A DNA stretch of 64,000 nt from NCBI GenBank assembly GCA_963715485.1, contig OY970244.1:2294001-2358000 (forward strand). The letters run 5' to 3'. Both the position numbers and the translations under genes were made by a program. The stretch comes from SG8-30 sp963715485. GTDB lineage: Bacteria; Pseudomonadota; Gammaproteobacteria; Steroidobacterales; Steroidobacteraceae. Positions within the stretch are counted from its first letter, which is position 1. Every line of letters starts with the position of its first letter. Under the pieces are notes generated by a model, which did not search any database, was not told the DNA's origin, and saw only the letters and a list, made by a program, of their open reading frames with translations. Of this stretch, positions 18,307 through 27,445 are shown in pieces.

Positions 18307-19227
18307 ATGCAGTTCCTGTCCAAGCTGGGGTTGTTGCAAAAGGGATCCAGCCACGGCTGGTCCGCCCGGCTCGCCGCCATGGCGCCGACACTGGTGGCAG
18401 TGGTGCTGGTCGTCGCGCTGGCCGCCCAGCTGGCAATTCTGGTCCTGAAGTTCCTGGCCCCGCCGGCCGGAACTGACGTCGCGGTGGCAGTGGTCCCGGG
18501 CGCGGCTACCGGGCCAAACGTGGCAGGCATCGTCGGTGCCCACCTCTTCGGCACGGCCGCCCAGCAGGCCACGGGCGACGCCGCCTCGGCGCCAACCACC
18601 AGCCTGCGTCTGACCCTCGCTGGCACCCTCGCTGGCAGCGAACCCGAACAGGGCTGGGCCATCATCGGCGACACCGCGCAGACAGCCCGGGTCTATGCGA
18701 CCGGCGCCACACTGCCAGGCGGCGCCCGCTTGAACGCCGTCTATGCCGATCGCGCCATCCTGGAGCGCAATGGCAAGCTTGAGTCGCTGCCGCTGCCGCG
18801 CCTGGCCGGCGGCGGCGCGCCGGTCCCGGTGACTTACAACCAGGGCGTTCGCGAGCAGTCGTTGGCCGAATCGGTGCAGGCGCTGGTCCAGAAGGAACCG
18901 GGCGTCATTTCCGAGATTATTCGGCCGCAGCCGGTCTTCGCCGGCGGTCAGCAGAAAGGCTACCGGGTGTACCCGGGCCGCAACCGCGCCTTGTTCGCGA
19001 GCCTCGGGTTGATGCCCGGCGATCTGGTCACCGCCGTCAACGGCGCATCGCTCGACGATCCCAATGGCGGGCTCGAGACCTTGCGCGGCATCGGCGCCGG
19101 TGGGCCGGTGATGCTCACGGTGGAGCGGAACGGCGCCGAACAACAGATTACAGTTGACACGGCGGCGGCGATGGCTGCATTGCCTTCCCCCAGCGAAACC
19201 CAAGCCCAGGCAGACCCCGACGAGTAG
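18307..19227 (+). CDS. gspC: type II secretion system protein GspC
   Basis: Inner-membrane component that links the assembly platform to the secretin. The 306-residue product has a short cytoplasmic N-terminus, one transmembrane segment (about residues 26-50, TLVAVVLVVALAAQL), a homology region around 70-140 (GIVGAHLFGTA, LRLTLAGTLAG) and a C-terminal PDZ domain (about 215-285, FASLGLMPGDLVTAVNGA). It starts the gspCDEF run, 27 bases before gspD. A 285-bp gap separates it from divergent clpS and should hold its promoter; no clear one was fixed. Confidence 0.92.
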   Translation: MQFLSKLGLLQKGSSHGWSARLAAMAPTLVAVVLVVALAAQLAILVLKFLAPPAGTDVAVAVVPGAATGPNVAGIVGAHLFGTAAQQATGDAASAPTTSLRLTLAGTLAGSEPEQGWAIIGDTAQTARVYATGATLPGGARLNAVYADRAILERNGKLESLPLPRLAGGGAPVPVTYNQGVREQSLAESVQALVQKEPGVISEIIRPQPVFAGGQQKGYRVYPGRNRALFASLGLMPGDLVTAVNGASLDDPNGGLETLRGIGAGGPVMLTVERNGAEQQITVDTAAAMAALPSPSETQAQADPDE

Positions 19228-19254
19228 CAATCGGGGTGCCCAGAGGATGAATAG

Positions 19255-21270
19255 ATGAATGTCCGACGTCTCTCGATACTGGCGCTGACCGCCATGTTCA
19301 TGTTCACCGGCGGTGCACGCGCGCAGCAGGGTGCGATGATTACGCCCAACTACAAGGACGCGGACCTCGGACAGGTCATCGAGGCGGTCAGCCAGGTAAC
19401 CGGCAAGAACTTCATTGTCGACCCGCGCGTGCGGGCCCAGGTGACGATGCTTTCCTCGACGCCGATGGGTCCCGGCGCCTTCTACGAGGCATTCCTGGCC
19501 ATACTGCAGGTGCATGGATTCGTCGCGGTGCCGTCGGGCAAGGTGATCAAGATCCTGCCGGACGCCAATGCCCGCCAGCTGCCGGCCAACGACCTGCCTG
19601 ATTCAGTCAGCTCCACCTCTGACGAAATCGTCACCCAGGTGATCCAGGTCCTGAACATCTCGGCCGCCCAGCTGGTGCCGATCCTGCGGCCGTTGATCCC
19701 GCAGTACGGCCACCTTGCGGCCTACCCGGCTTCCAACATGCTGATCATCTCGGACCGTGCGGCCAACGTGAACCGCATGGTGCGCATCATCCAGCGGATC
19801 GACCAGGGCGGTGACGCGGACATCGACGTCATCCGCCTCGAGCATGCTTCCTCGGCCGACATCGTCCGCGTGATCAATTCGCTCAGCTCCGGGCAGGGGG
19901 CCGAGGGGGCGGGTGGCGCGAAAATCGTCGCTGATGACCGCACCAACAGCGTGCTGCTCTCGGGCGAAGCCTCGCAGCGACTGCGCATGCGTACGCTGAT
20001 CACCCACCTCGACACGCCGCTCGAGGCCGGCGGCGACACCCAGGTCCGCTACCTGCGCTACGCCGACGCGGAAAAGATCGCTGCGAAGCTCAAGGAGCAG
20101 GCGGCAGGCACGGTGGCGGCGGCTGCAGGCGGTACACAGGCCGCAGGGGGCTCGACCGGTGACCGCTCGATTACCATCTGGGCGGAGCCCGAAACAAATG
20201 CGCTGGTCGTGACGGCACCGCCGAAAATCATGCGCTCGCTGATGCAGGTCGTCGACAGGCTCGACATCCGCCGGGCGCAGGTGATCATCGAGGCGATGCT
20301 GGTGGAGGTCTCGACCGACGCCAGCCGCGACCTGGGCGTGAACTGGGCCGTCGACGGCTCCAACGACAATTTCCTGGTCGGACTGTTCAACTCGGCGATA
20401 GGCGGCGTCAGCCTGTCCGACATCGCCGCTGGCTACGACCAGATCACGAATCCACCGTCCGATGGCGGGGGGACCGCCATCGCCGCGCCCGGGGGCTTTA
20501 CCCTGGCTGCCGGCCGCCGGCAGGACAGCGGTACCAATTTCGCGGCGATCCTGCGTGCCCTGTCCAGCAACGGCGACACCAACGTGGTGTCGATGCCGTC
20601 GGTTATCACCCTCGACAATGAAGAAGCCCAGATCAAAGTGGCCCAGGAAGTGCCGTTTGTCACCGGCTCGTACACCAATGCGGGCCAGACCGCCGGCACC
20701 GTCAATCCGTTCCAGACCATCCAGCGCGAGGAAGTGGGCAACATCCTCAAGATCACGCCGCAAATCACCGACGAGGATACGATCCTGCTCAAGATCGAGC
20801 AGGAGGTCTCGGGAATCGCCGCGGCGGCTTCACAGGTCTCGAGCAACGACCTCGTTACCAACAAGCGCACCATTTCGACCCGCGTGCTGGTCGACGACGG
20901 CGGCATGCTGGTGCTCGGCGGCCTGATCGAGGACCGGCTTACGGAAAGCGAGTCGAAGGTGCCGTTCCTGGGCAGCATCCCGTTGCTCGGCGAGCTGTTT
21001 CGCACCCGCAGCGTGCAGAAGACCAAGAGCAACCTCATGGTCTTCATCCGCCCGCGGATCATCCGTACCGCCGAACAGGCTGCCATCGAGACCAACTCCA
21101 AGTACAACCACATCCGCAACCTGCAGCTCGATCGCAACGACGGCAAGGTCCAGCTGATGCCCGGTGTGCAGCAGCCGACCCTGCCGGAGGTCCTCGGGCC
21201 GACGGCGCCGGCCACGCCGGTTCCAGGGCTCGAAGCAGCCGTCCCCGGCGAACAGCCGGCGGGAAACTGA
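19255..21270 (+). CDS. gspD: type II secretion system secretin GspD
   Basis: Outer-membrane secretin that forms the exit channel. The 671-residue precursor has a signal peptide ending near GGARAQ, an N0 domain (MITPNYKDADLGQVIEAVS), three N/KH-like domains (about 120-330, with DADIDVIRLEHASSADIVRV) and the secretin core with VPFVTGSYTNAG and VPFLGSIPLLGELFRTRS. A Pro/Ala-rich tail of about 40 residues follows. A Gly/Ala-rich insert interrupts the N3 region, as in many secretins. It precedes gspE by 4 bases. No pilotin gene is nearby. Confidence 0.96.
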   Translation: MNVRRLSILALTAMFMFTGGARAQQGAMITPNYKDADLGQVIEAVSQVTGKNFIVDPRVRAQVTMLSSTPMGPGAFYEAFLAILQVHGFVAVPSGKVIKILPDANARQLPANDLPDSVSSTSDEIVTQVIQVLNISAAQLVPILRPLIPQYGHLAAYPASNMLIISDRAANVNRMVRIIQRIDQGGDADIDVIRLEHASSADIVRVINSLSSGQGAEGAGGAKIVADDRTNSVLLSGEASQRLRMRTLITHLDTPLEAGGDTQVRYLRYADAEKIAAKLKEQAAGTVAAAAGGTQAAGGSTGDRSITIWAEPETNALVVTAPPKIMRSLMQVVDRLDIRRAQVIIEAMLVEVSTDASRDLGVNWAVDGSNDNFLVGLFNSAIGGVSLSDIAAGYDQITNPPSDGGGTAIAAPGGFTLAAGRRQDSGTNFAAILRALSSNGDTNVVSMPSVITLDNEEAQIKVAQEVPFVTGSYTNAGQTAGTVNPFQTIQREEVGNILKITPQITDEDTILLKIEQEVSGIAAAASQVSSNDLVTNKRTISTRVLVDDGGMLVLGGLIEDRLTESESKVPFLGSIPLLGELFRTRSVQKTKSNLMVFIRPRIIRTAEQAAIETNSKYNHIRNLQLDRNDGKVQLMPGVQQPTLPEVLGPTAPATPVPGLEAAVPGEQPAGN

Positions 21271-21274
21271 GTCG

Positions 21275-22771
21275 ATGAGCGCAGTGCTTGACGGCGCACG
21301 GGGCGGCCTCAAGACCAGGCTGCCATTCGCGTTCGCCAAGCGCCACGGGGTGCTGGTGAGGGCTGTGATCGAAGGCAAGGCACACGTCGTCTATCGCGAC
21401 GGCGCCACGCCGGCTGCCGTGGCTGAACTCAAGCGTTTCGTCGGCATGCCGATTGTCATCGAGCGGGCCACGCCGGCGGCTTTCGAGGAACTGCTGGGCA
21501 AAGCCTACGAAGGCGGTGGGGGCGAGGCAGGTTCCATCGTCGAGGGTATCGAGGGCGAAACGGACCTGGCTGGGCTGGCCGAGGGCCTTCCCGAACCCTC
21601 GGACCTGATGGAAAGCGAGGACGACGCACCGGTCATCCGGCTGATCAACGCGGTGCTGACCCAGGCAATCAAGGAAAGCGCCTCGGACATCCACGTCGAG
21701 CCGTTCGAGAACCGGCTGGTGGTCCGCTTCCGCGTGGACGGCGTGCTGCGCGAGGTGCTGCAGACCAAGCGTGCGGTGGCGCCACTGCTGGTGTCGCGCA
21801 TCAAGGTCATGTCGCGCCTCGACATCGCCGAGAAGCGCCTGCCGCAGGACGGCCGCATCAGCCTCAGGATCGCCGGGCGCGCGGTCGACGTACGCGTGTC
21901 GACTATTCCGTCGGGACACGGCGAGCGCGTCGTGCTCCGCTTGCTCGACAAACAGGCGGGCCGGCTGGACCTCGCTTCGCTCGGCATGGAGCCGCGCGTG
22001 CAGGCCATGGTAGACGAGCTGATCCACAAGCCGCACGGCATCATCCTGGTCACCGGTCCGACCGGGTCGGGCAAGACGACGACGCTGTACGCGGCGCTGG
22101 AGCGTATCAACGATCACTCGCGCAACATCATGACCGTCGAGGATCCGATCGAGTACTACATCGACGGCATCGGCCAGACCCAGGTCAACACCAAGGTGGA
22201 GATGACTTTTGCCCGCGGCCTGCGTGCGATCCTGCGCCAGGACCCCGATGTGGTGATGGTCGGCGAGATCCGCGACACCGAGACCGCGCACATCGCCGTG
22301 CAGGCTTCGCTCACGGGACACCTGGTGCTGTCCACCCTGCACACCAACACAGCTGTCGGCGCGGTCACACGCCTGCGCGATATGGGAATCGAACCGTTCC
22401 TGCTTTCCTCGACGCTCATTGGCGTCGTCGCGCAGCGCCTGGTTCGCAAGCTCGATCCCGATACCCGTATTCCCTACGAGGCCGGTGAGTACGAGCGGCG
22501 ACTGCTGAACGTACCCGATACTGCGCCCTCCCCGACGCTGTACCGTGCATCCCAGGACCTGTCCAGCGGCTATCGCGGGCGCACCGGAATCTACGAGCTG
22601 GTGTTGCTGGACGACACCATCCGTTCCCTGATCCATGACGGCGCCGGCGAAATGGAAATGGAGCGGCATGCGCGCAAGGTGACGCCCGGTATCCGCGATG
22701 ACGGTCGCCGGAAAGTGCTGGCGGGCATCACCTCGCTCGAAGAGCTGTTGCGCGTCACGCAAGAAGACTGA
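21275..22771 (+). CDS. gspE: type II secretion ATPase GspE, zinc-cysteine motif lost
   Basis: Cytoplasmic ATPase powering pseudopilus assembly. The 498-residue product has an N-terminal domain, Walker A GPTGSGKTTT, Asp box region MTVEDPIEYY, Walker B PDVVMVGEIRDTET and the His box STLHTNTAVGAVTRL. GspE/PilB ATPases normally have a zinc-binding four-cysteine motif between the ATPase core and GYRGRTGIYEL. Here the matching positions read LDPDTRIPY and ASQDLSSGYRGR, so all four cysteines are absent. The ATG at 21275 lies 4 bases after gspD; the longer frame from 21164 is inside gspD. The stop overlaps gspF by one base. Confidence 0.95.
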   Translation: MSAVLDGARGGLKTRLPFAFAKRHGVLVRAVIEGKAHVVYRDGATPAAVAELKRFVGMPIVIERATPAAFEELLGKAYEGGGGEAGSIVEGIEGETDLAGLAEGLPEPSDLMESEDDAPVIRLINAVLTQAIKESASDIHVEPFENRLVVRFRVDGVLREVLQTKRAVAPLLVSRIKVMSRLDIAEKRLPQDGRISLRIAGRAVDVRVSTIPSGHGERVVLRLLDKQAGRLDLASLGMEPRVQAMVDELIHKPHGIILVTGPTGSGKTTTLYAALERINDHSRNIMTVEDPIEYYIDGIGQTQVNTKVEMTFARGLRAILRQDPDVVMVGEIRDTETAHIAVQASLTGHLVLSTLHTNTAVGAVTRLRDMGIEPFLLSSTLIGVVAQRLVRKLDPDTRIPYEAGEYERRLLNVPDTAPSPTLYRASQDLSSGYRGRTGIYELVLLDDTIRSLIHDGAGEMEMERHARKVTPGIRDDGRRKVLAGITSLEELLRVTQED

Positions 22772-23985
22772 TGCCTGCCTACGAATACACGGCGCTCGAC
22801 CCCTCGGGCCGCGAGCGGAGCGGCGTCATGGAGGGCGACGCTGCCCGCCAGATTCGCGCGATGCTGCGCGAGCAGGGACTGCTGCCGATTTCGGTCAGCG
22901 AAGTCATCGACACCCAGCCCACCCGACTCGGCCGGCTGTCCATGGCCCGTCGCGTCAACGCCACGGACCTGGCGCTACTCACGCGCCAGCTGGCGACTCT
23001 GGTACGTTCCGGCATTCCGCTCGAGGAGGCGCTGATGGCGGTCTCCCAGCAGAGCGAAAAGGCCCGCGTCCGCAGCGTGCTGGCGGGCGTCAGGGCCAGG
23101 GTGGTCGAGGGCCGGACGCTTGCCGAGGGCCTGGCCGCCTTCCCCGGCGTTTTTCCGGAGATCTACCGCGCTACCGTATCGGCCGGCGAACAATCGGGTC
23201 ATCTCGACGCGGTGCTGGAGCGGCTGGCCGATTACACGGAGAACCGCCAGATCCTGCAGCAATCCATCCGCAACGCCATGGTCTACCCGGTCCTGCTCAC
23301 CGTCGTCTGCGTCGGCATCGTCGCGCTGTTGCTCGGTTACGTGGTTCCCGAGGTCGTCCGGGTGTTCGAGGCAGGTGATCGCCAGCTGCCGATCCTGACC
23401 CAGATCCTGATCGCCATGTCTGATTTCATCCGCGGCTGGTGGTGGGCGATCATCGCGGTGACCGTGATCGTGATCGTCGCTTTCCGCCGATGGCTGCGGC
23501 AGCCGGATGCGCGGCGGCGCTTCGATCATTTCAAGCTGCGCATGCCGCTCGTAGGGCGCATAACCCGTGGCAACAACGCCGCGCGCTTCTCCCGCACGTT
23601 TGCCATCCTCACCGCCAGTGCCGTGCCCGTACTCGAGGCACTGCGCATCTCCGGCCAGGTTGTGACCAACCTGCCAATGCGCGAGGCGGTTACCGACGCG
23701 GCGGTGCGTGTCCGCGAGGGCGCCCCGATCGCGCGTTCGCTGGCGACCAGTAAGCTCTTCCCGCCGATGCTGATCCACCTGATATCGAGCGGCGAGACCA
23801 GCGGCGCGCTGGAGGCAATGCTGGGACGGGCCGCGGACAACCAGGAGCGGGAGCTCGACGGCGTGGTCAACACCGCCGTCGGCATCCTGGGTCCCCTCAT
23901 GATCCTGCTGATGGGCGGTTTCGTGTTCGTCATCGTGCTGGCCCTGCTGCTGCCCATCTTCGAGCTAAACCAACTGGTCCGGTAA
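22771..23985 (+). CDS. gspF: type II secretion inner-membrane platform protein GspF
   Basis: Polytopic protein that anchors GspE and extends the pseudopilus. The 404-residue protein has two repeated T2SSF domains (about 70-195 and 270-395; markers LLTRQLATLVRSGIPLEEAL and FSRTFAILTASAVPVLEAL) and three transmembrane segments near 170, 220 and 380. Its ATG overlaps the gspE stop as TGATG. The usual gspG-M pseudopilin and platform genes do not follow: the next gene is an unrelated small acidic protein, then dnaE2 on the other strand. Confidence 0.95.
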   Translation: MPAYEYTALDPSGRERSGVMEGDAARQIRAMLREQGLLPISVSEVIDTQPTRLGRLSMARRVNATDLALLTRQLATLVRSGIPLEEALMAVSQQSEKARVRSVLAGVRARVVEGRTLAEGLAAFPGVFPEIYRATVSAGEQSGHLDAVLERLADYTENRQILQQSIRNAMVYPVLLTVVCVGIVALLLGYVVPEVVRVFEAGDRQLPILTQILIAMSDFIRGWWWAIIAVTVIVIVAFRRWLRQPDARRRFDHFKLRMPLVGRITRGNNAARFSRTFAILTASAVPVLEALRISGQVVTNLPMREAVTDAAVRVREGAPIARSLATSKLFPPMLIHLISSGETSGALEAMLGRAADNQERELDGVVNTAVGILGPLMILLMGGFVFVIVLALLLPIFELNQLVR

Positions 23986-24084
23986 GCTCCCCCCTTGCGA
24001 ATGGACGCGCGGCACCTTATAAGGTCGCGGCAACAGGATCGTTGTGGGCGTTAATCGCCGGTTGCTTGCGCGCAGGATGGGTGC

Positions 24085-24354
24085 ATGAGCGAAAAGCCGG
24101 AAGAAAGCTTTGATGATGAAGAGGACGAGGATGCCGTCGACAGCGGCGACGAACTCGACCTCGACAAGATCATTCGTGATCTCGATTCGACCAAGAAGCG
24201 ACGTGGCGGCGCCCGTGCTGCCAGCACCGATCCTGCCTGGCGAAAACTGGAGCGTTTCCTCGAGGACAAGCGCACCGCCGAACAACTGTCTGATTTCGAC
24301 GATTACGAGATCGGCGACGATGGCGGGACACCTCGGCGAAAACGCAGCAGGTGA
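24085..24354 (+). CDS. small acidic protein of unknown function
   Basis: The 89-residue product is strongly acidic in its first third (EDEDAVDSGDELDLDK) and has a Lys/Arg-rich KKRRGGAR patch, a predicted helix DPAWRKLERFLEDKRTAEQL, a second acidic turn SDFDDYEIGDD and a basic tail PRRKRSR. There is no signal peptide, membrane segment or cysteine. The WRKLERFLEDKRTAE...FDDYEI block looks conserved in type, but I cannot name a family. It lies 99 bases after gspF on the same strand and converges with dnaE2. The ATG at 24085 is followed by a frame with no competing start. A role in secretion should not be assumed from position alone. Confidence 0.7.
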   Translation: MSEKPEESFDDEEDEDAVDSGDELDLDKIIRDLDSTKKRRGGARAASTDPAWRKLERFLEDKRTAEQLSDFDDYEIGDDGGTPRRKRSR

Positions 24355-24376
24355 CTGACGGGAAGTAGGGACATTC

Positions 24377-27300
24377 CTACCTGAAGTCCCGCGACCTGGC
24401 CGTCAGCTCCCCCAGCAGCGGCGAGCGGTCCTCCAGCCGCCGCGCGATCACGTGCAGGACGTCGCCCTCGCGCTGCACCTCCCCACTCACGCCCAGTAGC
24501 CGCGAACCCAGCAGGATCCGGCGCTGGCGCTCGCCCAGGGACTTCCAGACGATCAGGTTGGCCTGACCGGTTTCATCCTCCACGGTCACGAAGGTCACGC
24601 CCGAGGCCGAACCCGGCCGTTGCCGGGTCAGCACGATTCCGCCGGTGCGCACCCGCTCCCCATTGGGCTGCTCCCACAGCGACGCCGCGGTCAGCCAGCC
24701 GTCGGAGGCAAGCCGGGAACGCAGCAGGGCCATGGGGTGGCGGCCCAGGGTCAGTCCGAGCGACCGGTAGTCGGCCACGATGTCCTCGCCCTCGCGCGGG
24801 GCGCGCAGCAGCGGCAATCCCTCCGGGATGTGCATGGCAGGCAACAGGGGCAGTGGCCGCTCGACGCCCGTAACCCTCCAGGCAGCGCGGTGGCGGTTGC
24901 CAGCCAGGCCGGCAAGCGCCCCGGCCGCCGACAACGCCTCCAGGTCGTTTCGCTCCAGGACCGCGCGCTCGGCCAGCGCCTGCACTGAATCAAGGGCACC
25001 CAGTGCGCGGGCCGCCACCAGGCGTCTTGCGCCTTCGCGCGACAGGCCCCGCACCAGGGCGAGACCCAATCGCAGGGCCGGCACGCCCTCCTCGCCCGGC
25101 TCCAGCGCCGAATCCCAGTTGCTCTGGCGGACATCCACCGGACGAACCTCGACGCCGTGGGCCCGGGCGTCGCGCACCAGCTGGGCCGGCGCATAGAAGC
25201 CCATGGGCTGGCTGTTGAGCAGTGCGCAGCAGAAGGCCGCCGGCTCGTGATGCTTGAGCCAGGCCGAGACGTAGACCAGCAAGGCGAAACTGGCTGCATG
25301 TGACTCCGGGAAGCCGTACTCGCCGAAGCCGAGGATCTGCTGGAACACCTGCCGGGCGAAGCCCTCGTCGTAGCCACGCTCACGCATGCCATCGACGAGC
25401 CGCTGCTCGAACGGACCCAGCGATCCCTTGCGACGCCAGGCCGCCATCGCTCGACGCAAGCGATCGGCCTCGCCCGGCGTGAAGCCGGCCGCCACGATAG
25501 CCAGTTGCATGACCTGCTCCTGGAAGATCGGTACGCCGAGGGTTCGCTCCAGCACCTGCCGCACGCCCGGACCCGGATAGATCACTGCCTCGGCACCGGC
25601 GCGCCGGCGCAGGTACGGATGCACCATCTGCCCCTGGATCGGGCCGGGGCGGACGATGGCGACCTCGATCACCAGGTCGTAGAAGTTGCGTGGCCGCAGG
25701 CGCGGCAGCATCGCCATCTGCGCCCGCGACTCGATCTGGAAAACGCCGACCGTGTCGGCCCGACAGATCATGTCGTAGACCGCAGGATCCTCGGGCGGGA
25801 TGTCGCCGACAGCGAGTGGCCTGCCGCGAAATGCCGACACCAGGTCGAGTGCCCGGCGGATCGCGGTCAGCATGCCGAGCCCGAGCACGTCGACCTTCAG
25901 CAGGCCGAGCTCGTCGAGATCGTCCTTGTCCCATTCGATGACCGTGCGTTCCGGCATCGCTGCGTTCTCGATCGGCACCAGCTCCTCGAGCGGTCCGCGC
26001 GAGATCACGAACCCGCCGGTGTGCTGCGACAGGTGCCGCGGAAAGCCGATCAGCTCGCGCGTCAGGCCGAGCAGCCTCGTCATCAGCGGGTTGACCGGGT
26101 CGAAGCCCGCGTCACGCACCCGCGATGGATCCACTTCTCGCCCATCCCACCATTGCATGGCGCGGGCCAGGCGATCCACCTGCAGCGCATCGAGTCCCAG
26201 CACCTTGCCCACGTCGCGCACTGCGCTGCGTGGCCGGTAGGTGATCACGGTGGCGGTCAGCGCGGCACGGTGCCGTCCATACTTCGCATACAGGTACTGG
26301 ATCGCCTCCTCGCGGCGCTCGTGCTCGAAATCGACGTCGATATCGGGCGGCTCGTTGCGCTCCCGCGAGATGAAGCGCTCGAACAGCAGCGACATGCGCG
26401 ACGGATCCACCTCCGTGATCCCGAGTGCGTAACACACCGCCGAGTTGGCTGCCGAACCGCGGCCCTGGCAGAGGATGCCGCGCCCCCGTGCGAAGGCGAC
26501 GAGGTCGTGCACCGTCAGGAAATAACGCTCGTAGCCGAGCTCGGCGATCAGCCCGAGCTCGTGCTCGATGAGCTCGCGCACCGGCGCGGGTTCCCCCTCC
26601 GGCCAGCGGCGGCATATGCCCTGCTCGGTCAGTCTGCGCAGGTGCCCGGCCGGCGTCGATCCTGGCGGCACGATCTCCTCCGGGTACTCGTACCTGAGCT
26701 CGTCGAGGGAAAAACGGCAGCGCGCTGCGATAGCCAGCGTTTCCTGCAACAACTCGCGCGGATAGATGCGCCTGAGGGTCGACAGCGCCCTGAGGTGGCG
26801 CTCGCCGTTGGGCGCGAGCGCGAAGCCGGCATCCTTCAGAGGCACCCCATGACGGATGGCGCTCAACGTGTCCTGCAACGCGCGGCGGCTGCGAACGTGC
26901 ATGTGGACGTTGCCACTCGCGACGGCTGGCAGGCCGAGGCGCGCGGCGAGTTCCATGAGGCGCAGGAGACGCTCGCGGTCGGCACCGCCAGCCGCCAGCT
27001 CGACGGCAAGCCAAAGCCGTCCGTCGAAGCATTCCTTGAGCCAGGCGCCTTCGTCCGGGTCGGGGTCAGCGCCGGGCAACCATAGCAGCAGGCAATCCTC
27101 GAGGCCCGCCTCGAGGTCCGCTCGCCTGAGCACATAACCGCCCTTTGGCGCGGCCCGCCGGCCCCGGGTGATCAGCCTGCAGAACGCCCCGTAGCCGGCG
27201 CGCGAGGTCGCCAGGCAGACGATCCGCGGGCCGTCGGTGAGCACGAGCTCACTGCCCAGGATGAGCGGGAGACCGTGCTCCTTGGCTGCGACGTGGGCAC

Positions 27301-27445
27301 GTACGACGCCCGCCATCGAGCATTCGTCGGTGATTGCGAGCGCCGCATAGCCGAGTTCCACGGCACGGGCAACGAGCTCCCCCGGGTGTGACGCGCCGCG
27401 CAGGAAGGTGAAGTTACTGAGGCAGTGCAGCTCGGCATATGCCAT
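24377..27445 (-). CDS. dnaE2: error-prone DNA polymerase DnaE2 (ImuC)
   Basis: C-family polymerase that, with ImuA and ImuB, performs damage-induced mutagenic bypass. From ATG 27445 it is 1022 residues, shorter than replicative DnaE (about 1160). Order: PHP domain (AYAELHCLSNFTFLRGASHP at the start), polymerase core with the catalytic PDIDVDFEHERREE Asp motif and GRGSAANSAVCYALGIT, helix-hairpin-helix, then an OB fold near the end (GIVLTRQRPGSASGVTFVTVEDE, quoted in part). It lacks the C-terminal tau-binding tail. The ATG overlaps the imuB stop as TGATG, so the two are coupled; the upstream extension of the frame lies inside imuB. Expression is expected to follow the lexA promoter. Confidence 0.95.
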   Translation of the reverse strand: MAYAELHCLSNFTFLRGASHPGELVARAVELGYAALAITDECSMAGVVRAHVAAKEHGLPLILGSELVLTDGPRIVCLATSRAGYGAFCRLITRGRRAAPKGGYVLRRADLEAGLEDCLLLWLPGADPDPDEGAWLKECFDGRLWLAVELAAGGADRERLLRLMELAARLGLPAVASGNVHMHVRSRRALQDTLSAIRHGVPLKDAGFALAPNGERHLRALSTLRRIYPRELLQETLAIAARCRFSLDELRYEYPEEIVPPGSTPAGHLRRLTEQGICRRWPEGEPAPVRELIEHELGLIAELGYERYFLTVHDLVAFARGRGILCQGRGSAANSAVCYALGITEVDPSRMSLLFERFISRERNEPPDIDVDFEHERREEAIQYLYAKYGRHRAALTATVITYRPRSAVRDVGKVLGLDALQVDRLARAMQWWDGREVDPSRVRDAGFDPVNPLMTRLLGLTRELIGFPRHLSQHTGGFVISRGPLEELVPIENAAMPERTVIEWDKDDLDELGLLKVDVLGLGMLTAIRRALDLVSAFRGRPLAVGDIPPEDPAVYDMICRADTVGVFQIESRAQMAMLPRLRPRNFYDLVIEVAIVRPGPIQGQMVHPYLRRRAGAEAVIYPGPGVRQVLERTLGVPIFQEQVMQLAIVAAGFTPGEADRLRRAMAAWRRKGSLGPFEQRLVDGMRERGYDEGFARQVFQQILGFGEYGFPESHAASFALLVYVSAWLKHHEPAAFCCALLNSQPMGFYAPAQLVRDARAHGVEVRPVDVRQSNWDSALEPGEEGVPALRLGLALVRGLSREGARRLVAARALGALDSVQALAERAVLERNDLEALSAAGALAGLAGNRHRAAWRVTGVERPLPLLPAMHIPEGLPLLRAPREGEDIVADYRSLGLTLGRHPMALLRSRLASDGWLTAASLWEQPNGERVRTGGIVLTRQRPGSASGVTFVTVEDETGQANLIVWKSLGERQRRILLGSRLLGVSGEVQREGDVLHVIARRLEDRSPLLGELTARSRDFR

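Noticed and set aside
21059..22762. 567-codon open frame antisense to gspE
   Set aside because: Composition is that of the complement of GspE; gspE is intact and in an operon.
25505..27085. 526-codon open frame antisense to dnaE2
   Set aside because: Shadow of dnaE2; His/Arg/Gln-rich without recognisable motifs.
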